From Schizophyllum amplum (lineage: Eukaryota; Basidiomycota; Agaricomycetes; Agaricales; Schizophyllaceae), in contig VDMD01000002.1 in assembly GCA_007026445.1 (NCBI GenBank), positions 1,240,001 through 1,304,000 of the forward strand: a stretch of DNA of 64,000 bases, read 5' to 3'. The first letter of the stretch is position 1; each line of letters starts with the position of its first letter. Of this stretch, positions 55,034-64,000 are shown piece after piece. The notes below the pieces were generated by a model. The model searched no databases, was not told the DNA's origin, and was given only the letters and a program-made list of their open reading frames with translations. The position numbers were made by a program, and so were the translations under genes.

Positions 55034-57555
55034 ATGCGCTCATCACGAGCTTCGGTCACCGACAGTCGATCCGCCGGCCTTCGACGAGCAGGGTCCTTGA
55101 GTGGCGCGCAGGCGCGCAGCGCTCAAGCAAGCCCTGTCGCTGCTCCAGGAGAGCCGATCAGGCGCACGCAGTCTGCGGGAAATAGGTGGGCGTCGGCGCG
55201 GGCACCGAGGTCGAACCGTCCACTTGCTGAGGTGTGGAACCCCGCCTCAAGCTCGCCATCAGCCGAACCAGCTACTGTCTGGGTACCCCCTGAGACGCCA
55301 CCCTTCTCTCCTCCCACTCTCGTCGCACCACGAGTCCGTGCCAGCGGACGACGAGGCAGAGTCTCGGCCTTGCCTGCGATCCCTGCGTCGCCTGACACGG
55401 ATACATCGTCGCTGCCGACGTCGAACTCGCCTCCCTTGCCCCTTCACGCCCCCGCGCCGCGCGCCGTACAATGGGCGACGCTGAACACTTTAATCTCGCC
55501 CTCCGTCACGAGTGAGGAGATCCCGCCCTCGCCGAACACGACAACCCCATCATCGGACATTCAGGCGATCATCGACTCGCTGACCTCCTCCCCCGCTCTC
55601 GACACATCTTCCACTGAACACTCCCGTACGACTCCCGCCGTGAAGTCGCTACCGCTGGCAACTCCCAGGTTCGTTGCCACGGTACCTGACCACGCGGATG
55701 ATGTGACGGACGATGAGTTGGTGCTGGGCGAACGACTGCGTGCCAATCCCCTCTCACGTCCAGGCTACGTCTCAATACCTGCCCGGACCAACGAGGGTCC
55801 TGTGAGTCCCGAGCCAGTCTACCAGGAGTTGGACGACGAGGCGCTCGCGCGCCAGCTTGCTGGCGAAGAGAGCGCAGACCAGGCCTCACTGTTTGCAGAT
55901 CTGGAGCAGAACCGGGAAGACATCCCGTCGACGTCTCGCTCCGGTGGCATGGCAGAGGGCTCACCAGTCTTCGGCAGCGACCTCACCTCACTCGAGTACG
56001 ATGAGTCAGACATGTCTACCGGTACACCAGCAACACCTTTTTCATTCGACCCATATGCTCCCTACGTCGAGGCTCATTCTCGTTCAGCCGGTTCTCCTCG
56101 TCGGGAGGTGTCGCCCTCGCATTCGGTGGCGGCTCGCAACATTCCGAAGATCATCATTACGCGCATGACTCCTAGCCCCAGTCCTCCGCCTGACAAGCGT
56201 GTCCCAGCTGCTACTCAACCCAGGCATGCGATGTCAGAACGGCAATTTGAGAAATCTCGCGCACCGTCGTTGCCTGAACTCACAGACTCATTGGTCGAGG
56301 CGGTGTCTCAGAGGCTAGCGCAAGAGGCAAATATCACGCAAGTGACGCCACGGTGGCACGCACTGCCGGACATCGTTATCAAGCCGCCACCTGCTCATGA
56401 CTCAATCAGCCTCCAGACCGCTCGATCTTCCACTGTGGTTGGTTCGGACGTTGGCACGTCAGACCGGAGGGACGACGCGAAAGCTTTGCCTGGGGTACCG
56501 CCCAAACCTGCAGCCCGACGCTCGAACAGTCAGCGTGCTCTTGCCGCTTTGTCTGCCGAGGATCGGTGGTGGGCCCAATCGCTTTCAAGAGGATCTTTGC
56601 GCTTTGGCGAGTGCGAAGGATGCAAGCGCGTGCTGCTGCGTCGGTCTCCTGTACGCAGTTATCCGTTCCCCATCTTCCTTCGCTGACTCCTAAATAGAAG
56701 GAGCGAGGTCACAGTTTGTACCAGCGGCTGCGCTCCAATGCGCACTTCCGATGCCATAATCCCAAACCTAACTGCCCAATCCGTTGCAGCGGTTGTGGGC
56801 GAGCTGTGGGGGCTTGCACAATCCGCGACTGTCTTGGCCAATACGAAGACTGCGAAATCTTCAAGTGCTGCTTTGCTGTACACGCGCTGGCCGTCCACGA
56901 CGCCCTCACGCAGCTCCAGTTGCAGGCAAACCCCGGCTCGACCCTTGGCTTATTCGACGTCATTCGCAAGCCTTCACTTGTGATCGAGGTCGCCGAGGCC
57001 ATCGCCGGGGTGATTGAGCAGGGTCCTAACAGCGCTCACGGGCCATCGTCCACAACCCGAGCCAAGGATGCTCTTCGTTGGTCTATCATGACCAGCCCGC
57101 TCTTCCATGTTGTTTGGACGCTTGCAGACATTCCAAAAGACATTGGAACATATGTCTTGATGGATAAGGTCAAGGGACCAGCCTACCGCGCCGTCATGCG
57201 CCTTCTTATGGTGCTCAAGCGCTTTGGCATCATCGACGGGTGCGAGCAGCCCGCGTGCATGGTCGACTTCCCTCGCGTTGCCATGGAGGCATGGCTCATG
57301 AAAAGCAACAAGGCGCCGCATCTGCCTGAGCTCATTGAGCGACAGGATCTCAACAATTTTCCTCTCGTGGGGATCTTGCAGAAGATGTTGAGGCAGCGAC
57401 AAGTGCGGCTGGAGCCGATGATGCGCCAGGTTGGGTACGATCGCTCGCGGGGCAGCTTCCAGGAGCTCCTCAACGCCATTGACGAGTTGCTTTTGGCATT
57501 CGATGTTGCAACGCCGAATGGACCGTCGGCTAGTTATCACCCTAGTGGTCTTTGA
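55034..57555 (+). CDS. Large Ser/Pro-rich protein with a Cys-rich, zinc-binding-like segment
   Basis: A long first exon from the ATG at 55034 encodes about 545 low-complexity Ser/Pro/Thr-rich residues with acidic patches (VYQELDDEALARQLAGEESA). An intron of about 48 bp near 56649-56698 joins GECEGCKRVLLRRSP to KERGHSLYQRLRSNAHFRCH, and a Cys cluster follows (NCPIRCSGCGRAVGACTIRD, then C..C). That cluster is like a RING or in-between-RING zinc site. The C-terminal part is helical (RDLNNFPLVGILQKML-like) and ends in NGPSASYHPSGL at 57555. RING/IBR membership, and hence a ubiquitin-ligase role, is a guess. The gene itself looks real because frame and composition hold across the intron. Confidence 0.6.
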
Positions 57556-58187
57556 CTTCCGGAGTCGTCTCGTGGAATCGGCCTCTCTTCCTAGCCCCCT
57601 TCTTAGTGTTTATTTTTCTACCTCTCTTCATCTCCGTCATTGTATCCTCTCAATACCCATACTTGCACAGTGCTCACAGTTATTTATGACTGTAACGGCC
57701 TCGATGTACACTGTACGACCCCTTCACGACCCTTCACGCCTGCCATCGACATGTTCATTCATCCTGCGATGTATATCGTTATCATCTGGTCATGTTCCTA
57801 CGCGTACGCTCCTCGAGATCCCATCGAGAAGGCTACCCAATTATGAGTTTGCCTTTTCATGTGGGACCTGCATGGTTGTTTGTGTTTGAGAATTTGTGCG
57901 TGAGGGCAGTCTATTAGTATCTGCGCTTCCAGCTCGCATACTCAGGCGTCGCCTGGAAGTCTAGTTTACGGGTCGAGTCAACGAACTCACTCAGTAAGTA
58001 GCATACCGCGTCGGTAGTCGTATGTGCACGAGATAAGTCGCATTATTTGATTACATACAACATAGCGTAAGGGCGACCGCCTTCGACGAGCACAAGACTC
58101 TGAACCCCATACCAATAATTAGTGCAAAGCAGCGACGGTGAAAAAACACAGTACAAGCAAGAAACGCGAAGAAGCACCTCTCCCCAC
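57556..58187. other. Convergent spacer, AT-rich
   Basis: About 630 bp between convergent stops, AT-rich with 3'-UTR character. No gene was recognised. Confidence 0.4.
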
Positions 58188-61100
58188 CTAGCCCTTATCC
58201 CCATTCTTCGTCGCAGGCTCTCCTGTAGGCGACGGAGACATAGGTGACGGTGATGTGGTTGCGCTCCTGCCCAGCTTGAGCTTCATCGTCCGTTTGCCAC
58301 TTGGTGGGTCATCCCCCTGCTTCACGCTCCGACTCGTGCCCGACGGTGCGTCCTTGCCCGCGTCCGCCTTCTTCACTTTGCTCAGCCGCTCGAGCGAATC
58401 GTCGTCGTCATCGTCGTCCCGCCGCCGCTTCTCGCCAAGCCGCGCCGGCCCCAGCTCGTCCATGCTCGCCATCAGGCCTGGTGAGGGCGACTCTGGTCGC
58501 GCACGTTCTGGCGGCTCGTCCTCCTCAGCGACCTGCTGCATCCGTTCGTCGTCCGCAGCGGCCGGTAACCGCCGCAGAGTCACAGGTTGGTCCTCCTCAT
58601 CCTCGTCTCCATACTCTGCCAGCTGACCTAACGACGGCGAGCGCAGAGGTCCGTTTGGCTTGCCCTTACTCGTGTTGGGCATGATGCGCCGCTTGCGCTT
58701 GAGGGACGTGGACGCCACGGGTTGCGCTGCATCGGTGCCGCGTGCGTAAGCGTGGCTGATCGCAGGTATAGTGTCGTCCTCTTCGTCTGCATTGAACCAC
58801 TCCTCTTCCTCCGCATCCATGGCGCGCACGTTCCGCCATGAGCGAGCGTCCGTGGATCTGCAGGTTGCATGTCAATAAAGCCGTACTCGGGGAATGCACG
58901 ATCACGTACGTCTCCACCTTCGCAACGTCCTTTGGTGGCGGTTCGCAGTTAATCTCGTACCGCTTGATGAACATCTGGAACCTATGCGAACCGAGCGGAG
59001 TCGCGGCAAGTTTCCGGATGTCGTCTCCATGGTGGGTCATGATAAACTCGATTATCGCCTTCATGTTCTCCTAGATACGCCGCTCATGTGAGATGAAGTT
59101 GGGACTATGAAACATCCTAGACCCACCCTCCGTATATGCTCGAAAAAGTCCTGACAAGACCCGCTCAACAAATTATCTCGTCTTGACTCGCTCATCGTGA
59201 GGTCTACGATCGGCTTGAATATATCGTGCTTCACCAATTGCTGGTGCATGTTGTTGTTGTTCATCCGGAGCAGTAAGCGGAAGAAGCGGAAGGCAGCTGG
59301 GCAAGAGCGGATCAGCATACATCCATCTCCCCTATGTTGTTGACGCAACCCGACTTACAATGTCGCAAGTGCTTGTCCTTGGCCTTGAATAGCGTCGCTA
59401 CACGTGTCATGAGGCCCTGGCTCATGATATGCACCATGATTCGGAAGTTGTGATGCTGCGTGAAATTGTACAGGAGGTCGCATAGATAGACGTAGCGATT
59501 GGTCTCCTCCCGTGTCAGAGGTAGTGTCCCTGGCCCAATGTCAATCAACCCTCGATATGATTATCGTGAGAGAACTCACCATTCACACTTCGCCAGTCAG
59601 GAAGATCCGTGATTGGAGCAAACAGGGTCTTCGCGCAGCCTTTATAGAAATAGTCCAAAAATCGCTCCGTCCCCGGCTCGTCCTTCCTCATCAACTTTGC
59701 AGCGCCTATTATCTGCAAATGGCCAGCCGATCAGCGTATATGTGAGCCGCAACGAATTATAACGCACATGAGAAGCTTCCCCCGCCAAGGCGCCCGACTC
59801 CGACGGCATATCCATCCAGACCTTCAACGCTTCGCCGATCTGACTTTGCACCGCCAGGTCCCTGCTCTGCGCGACGACCCTGCAGACGAGCTCGAGCAGC
59901 GTCTCCACCTTGTCCGCGCCACGATTGCCCGCCTCCTTCGCCCGCTCAATCGCGCCGATGTGCTTCAGCACGTGATTCCGGACGCCGTTGAGGTCGTGGT
60001 CGAGCAGCGTCGTGAGGATCTCGCCACCGGCGCTGATAACCGGCTTCGACGCCTCGTCGGACTCCGGGAGGCTCAACGCCCATTGTACGGGGAAGAGGAT
60101 GCCTCGGTCGACTATGCAGCGGAATAGGGACATACGCGCAGCAAGCTGGATGTTTTTGCCCATCACACATAGCTGCTGTATCAGGAAGACAACTTCGCGG
60201 CGCAGCTCGGCATCCTGCGTAGAGAGTATGTCAAGCGGGAGGCAGTGGAAGATGCGCGCCCCGGCGGTTCGCCGGCCGTTCTGCTGCGCCTCGCCATTGA
60301 CCTGCTTTGCGACATCCTTGCCGGCCTTAGCGTCGTCGAGTGAGCCGTCCGTAGAGTCGACCGCAGTGCTGTCACTTGAGGGTTCGTGATCGTTGACCTC
60401 TGTCTTCTTCTCTGCGAGCGTATCCTCGTCGACGTACAGCCGTATAATTTCGGCGAGAAAGCGTTGATCCTGCTGTATGTGGTTGACGATGTCGATCTGA
60501 TTGAAGATGATACACGAGTTGAGGACGTTGAAGGTGGAGTCGTCGAGAACCCGGGCAAGGACGACATCCTTTAGGAACTGCAGCCGGTACGTATGGTGTA
60601 TCTTGCGCTGTACGCCCAAGTCGCGGATAGGTACCGGTTGGTGAAACGTGGTGCACTGGGAAAGGAACTGCCGATAATTGGCCTTGTGCTCGGGGAACTC
60701 GGGATCATCTATGAAATGGTCAGGGGTCGGCAGACTCCATCCAGGACAATGGAACATACATTCGAGCATGCCGACGACGCCTAAGAATATGTTGTCCTCT
60801 AGTATGTGTTCATACAGGTTGTGATCGCCGAACATCACTATAGTGAACGATTGGGTTACAAGTTGATGCGGAGCACACGTCACTTACGTATAGTCTGCAT
60901 GAGGCTACACAAGAGATGCAGCTGCTCCAAGCTCTCCAGGTCTTCAAGATCAGTCATGACATTGATTAGCTGCTTGATGTATTCCTGATGTGAGGGGTGA
61001 TAATTGAGCATATTGTGTGGCGACGAAGTGGAGAGAGCATGTAACCAAAATGCGTTCGGCCCGGATATGAACATGAATATAAACGCACCTGGGATATGAA

Positions 61101-62078
61101 GAGCTCGCAGAGACGCTCCTTTACGTTGGGCGATCGCGAGAGGGTCTTCAGCGCGCGTTCTACTTCCTCAATCGCGCCCATGGTCGGGGAGGGTAGCTGG
61201 CCTGTCCGCAAGTACTTCATCGCGGTGGCCGACTCGGGGTTGTAAGCGGGGGAGGAAGAGGAAATGGGCACATCATCGGACGGCGCTGAGGGGAGGTAAG
61301 AGGAAAGCAATGAAAGCGGATCACCATGTGCGCCATACCGAATCCGGATTGCACCTCGAGAATAAAGTTCCATATCTCGGCACAGCCGTCAGGATCTTGG
61401 AAGCTAAGCGCGTAATCAACACCGTCCGGTTCAGTCCACACGATCAACGTTTCTGCGGACCAATGAGACGGAAAACAGGTGACTAGACGCGACGCGCTGA
61501 CCTTGTTGACGCTGGTACACATCATTGCGAACAGTGGTGGTGAGGATGACATCGTCGTAATTGCGCTCGGCGCGTGCCATGATGCGCGCGTCGCCGTTGT
61601 CCAATATGTCACCGAAGCAGAACGCGGTCCCCTTGTCTTCCCAACGCGAGCCTATGAGTTGGTATACCTGCGATCGGTCAGTCCCCCCGGCGCGCGGAAA
61701 GTGGCGCAGGACGCGCACCTTGACGCGTCTGAACTCGGGGTCGTCTCCTGGCCTGTTCTCGTCGTCGTTCATCTCCAGCAGCTCGTTCTCCTCTGCGGCC
61801 ACTGTGTCCGAGGAGGCATCGAGGAAAGAGTCGTCGGTTCCATCTTTGGCCGTATCCATCTCGTCTGCGCGGTTCTCCTTGTCGTTCTCCTCGGTGCGCT
61901 CTGCGCTGTCCTTTGCGTCCATGTCGATGTCCTTGGAGGGCGCATCTGGGTCGCTGCTGGGTTCTGTTGGGCATATGAGCTCATCGGACGGTGGGCGACC
62001 GGGGGGCCACGTACCGCTGGCATGCGCGGGGGGCTGGATGTCGGGGCGGATGTCGTGGTTGGGGGCGTCGTCGGTCAT
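58188..62078 (-). CDS. PSY2: Protein phosphatase 4 regulatory subunit 3 (SMEK/Psy2)
   Basis: Psy2/SMEK/PPP4R3 directs PP4 to substrates in the DNA-damage response, such as phosphorylated H2A and Rad53. The ATG at 62078 (MTDDAPNHDIRPDIQPPAHA) starts an acidic linker. An EVH1/PH-like domain follows with RVKVRVLRHFPRAGGTDRSQ, VYQLIGSRWEDKGTAFCFGD and LIVWTEPDGVDYALSFQDPD, GCAEIWNFILEVQSG. The long SMK-1 helical domain continues with LIVSQ-type helices, IVMFGDHNLYEHILEDNIFL, GVVGMLECMFHCPG and NQIDIVNHIQQDQRFLAEII. The C-terminal tail is acidic, then Lys/Ser-rich, ending in TGEPATKNGDKG and TAG at 58188-58190. It is divergent from TOM20. Confidence 0.92.
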
Positions 62079-62303
62079 GAACCCGCGGGCGTCGGGGGCG
62101 GCGGCGGCGGGGTCGGCGCGGGTGCTGTGATCGTCGGCGAAGAGAAGTAAAGTCGCGTGCGACCAGTTTGCTCAACAAACAACCGGAGCATCCGGCCGGA
62201 AGCCGCCGGAGATTACGTCAGAGTTTGCCCGAAATTTACACGCCGCCGGACGCGTTTGCCTTGCCTTCGCCCACCACCACCGGCGCCGCCACCGACAACG
62301 ACG
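62079..62303. promoter_or_regulatory. Bidirectional promoter region, PSY2 (-) / TOM20 (+)
   Basis: 225 bp between two divergent start codons. GC-rich, with no TATA box. Confidence 0.45.
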
Positions 62304-63095
62304 ATGAGCTCCAGGTCAACGTCCGCAACGACCATCGCAGGCATTACGCTCCTCAGCGGCCTCGTCGCCTATGCCGTCTACTTCGACTACAAGCGCCGCA
62401 ATGACGCCAACTTCAGGCGCAAGCTTCGTGCGTCTCATACCCCGTTTTCCCCGTCGCGCACCTCACAATTTGTCAGGCAAGGACAAGAAACGTGTAGACA
62501 AGGTCGTCGCCGAGTCTATGCCGCCTCCCATAACGAAGGAGGTCATCCTGGAGACGCTCGAGCGCGCAAAGCAGGAGCCCGCACCGGCGTCGCCCGAGAT
62601 GAGGGAACCGTACTTTATGGAGCAGATCAGCAAGGGAGAGAAGCTTTCATTGCTAGGTTTGTCGTCTCATCAGCTGCTACTACTCGCCTCACACCCGCGC
62701 TAGGACCCGAATTGCACCTCGAAGCCGCCCTCAGCTTCTACAAGGGCCTCCAGGTCTACCCGTCCCCCATGGAGCTCATCGTCATCTACCAGAAGACGGT
62801 CCCCGAGCCAATCTTCAAGGCGCGTCGCCTTCACGTAGTCGCTGACCGTATGTTTACCTTCCCCTAGATCATCACACAGATGATGGACCTGGACGTGAGT
62901 CAAAACCCTCTCGGCATGGGCATGGCGATGGGAATGGGTATGGGCATGGGCTCGGGCATAGACCTCGGCATGGACCTCGGCATCAACCTCGACGAGCTCG
63001 AGGCTGCTTCCGCTTCTGCCCCCACATCCAGTGGCCCTCCCTCCGAGACCTCGTCCCAGGACTGGGACAAGGTCACCGACCCTGCATCGAGTTAA
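62304..63095 (+). CDS. TOM20: Mitochondrial import receptor subunit Tom20
   Basis: Tom20 is the outer-membrane receptor for presequence-bearing proteins. The ATG at 62304 gives MSSRSTSATT and one N-terminal membrane helix (IAGITLLSGLVAYAVYF), then the basic segment DYKRRNDANFRRKLRKDKKR across an intron. The receptor domain has EPYFMEQISKGEKLSLLGPE, LHLEAALSFYKGLQVYPSPM and LIVIYQKTVPEPIFK. A third intron, 62820-62867, begins GC rather than GT if the family sequence IITQMMDLDV is to follow. The tail is a Met/Gly repeat (GMGMAMGMGMGMGSG) and an acidic end, TAA at 63093-63095. Confidence 0.92.
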
Positions 63096-63237
63096 TGCCC
63101 CCCATGCAAGCATCCGTAGACACGCCTACGCTGGTCCCATGCTTACCATACATCGCCTGTGCCCCTCTGCTGTCTTGCTTCATGTTTGAGACGCGTTCTA
63201 ATATATTTTCCCCCATGCTATTCCTCCTGTGTCCCAG
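63096..63237. other. Spacer TOM20 / SET-type gene
   Basis: Short spacer of about 140 bp with the TOM20 3' end and the next promoter. Confidence 0.4.
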
Positions 63238-64000
63238 ATGTCCTCCAAGATTGAAGGTGCGCCAATGGCCCGCGGTCAGTAAACGATGAATGCTAAGATT
63301 GAGCGCACCAGGGTATTTCCATCACTTCCCGCCAAAGTCGTTCAATGTGGCCATTGAGACGAAGGCATCCACCACGATGCCGGGCTCTCGCTCCGTCCTC
63401 GTCGCCAAGCAGGACTTCAAGGCTGGAGACTTGATCTACAAGGTTTGCAGACGCTCTCATTGTTGAGCTATGCTAAACAAGGCGCAGGAATACCCTGTCA
63501 TCGCCACCTTGGACCACGACCTTCACGAGGCAGGGACCCACTGCAACCACTGCCTGCGTGCCGTAGACCCGGAGTCGGCTATCACCACGTCCGACAACTT
63601 CAAGTCCACCTTTTGCTCCTCCGACTGCCAGATCGCCGCAAAAATTCAGTACCAGAACCTGCTCTTCAGCCTCGAGCCGCCCCTCCCGCCGCAAATGTCA
63701 CTCCCGCAGCCGACCGAGCAAGCCGAGAAGCGCAAGACTGCGCAAGAGGCGCTCGTCGGTTACCTCGCCGCGCACCCTTCACGCGATGGCCCCGCTCTTC
63801 TCGTCGCCGAGCTTGTCGCGCGCCAGCTCGCGCTCGAGACGGAGAAGATGATCACAACGATGATGCCCGGTGCGGTGCCCAAGGCGCCTGGCGGTGATTT
63901 CGCGGACGCGGAGGGCGGCGGATACCTGCTTGCGGACCACGTCGAGCGTCTTCGCTTCCTGGAGGCGGAGACGCCCGAGGAGGAGGTATCGCTGCTGTCG
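63238..64000 (+). CDS. SET-domain-type protein, 5' part (runs off the window)
   Basis: The ATG at 63238 gives MSSKIEG. An intron ending ...GCACCAG joins YFHHFPPKSFNVAIETKAST, and the next blocks are GSRSVLVAKQDFKAGDLIYK and, across an intron, EYPVIATLDHDLHEAGTHC. The stretch from SRSVLVAKQDFKAGDLIYKE has the SET-domain opening pattern, and the following CNHC...FCSSDC cysteines resemble a MYND-like zinc knot, as in SMYD-type lysine methyltransferases. The catalytic part lies beyond the window edge, so activity cannot be judged. Confidence 0.65.

Overview
The window is nuclear DNA of a filamentous basidiomycete, most likely an Agaricomycete. Genes are intron-rich with introns of about 45-60 bp (GT...AG), coding DNA is GC-rich, genes lie on both strands with short spacers, and the recognisable proteins are eukaryotic or mitochondrial (Tom20, Coa3, GatB, Spt3, Atg29, Ddi1, Psy2). 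I cannot name the genus.

Host genes left of the element (1-17.8 kb): a 5'-truncated gene, mitochondrial GatB (-), a CNH-type protein (-), a DsbA-like thioredoxin-fold protein (-), a PCI-domain CSN12 homologue (+), SPT3 (+), an intron-containing tRNA-Thr (-), succinate-semialdehyde dehydrogenase (-), an IMPACT/YIH1 homologue (-) and ATG29 (+).

Mobile block (17,817-41,079): 23.26 kb of transposon DNA between ATG29 and DDI1, bounded by a 9-bp target duplication (GCTTGTTCT) and GGGCC-starting terminal inverted repeats, as in Mutator-like elements. It is a near-perfect palindrome with arms of about 11.4 kb. It is best read as one 11.63-kb element (E1) into which a nearly identical copy (E2) inserted in inverted orientation, 253 bp from the E1 end. 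That insertion made a second 9-bp duplication (GTCCAGGTC), and the 244-bp tip at the palindrome centre is flipped. Each copy carries two convergent multi-exon genes. Gene A is a very large protein joining a GCM-like zinc finger, a DDE transposase core, a USP-like cysteine peptidase, a PHD finger and a Tudor-like module. Gene B is a partner of about 740 aa with unknown function. Each copy also has arrays of the hexamer GCCGTA spaced at about one DNA helical turn. The insertion separates a good TATA box from the DDI1 start codon.

Host genes right of the element (41-64 kb): DDI1 (+), COA3 (+), a Cdc14/SIN-type protein (-), a fumarylacetoacetate-hydrolase family enzyme (+), a Pro/Arg-rich hypothetical (-), a carboxymuconolactone-decarboxylase/alpha-beta-hydrolase fusion (-), an aldo/keto reductase (+), a Cys-rich unknown protein (+), the PP4 regulatory subunit PSY2/SMEK (-), TOM20 (+) and a 3'-truncated SET-type protein (+). 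Three divergent pairs probably share promoters: thioredoxin-fold/CSN12, IMPACT/ATG29 and PSY2/TOM20.

All splice models were read by eye. Exon borders are strongest where frame, splice signals and protein family agree.
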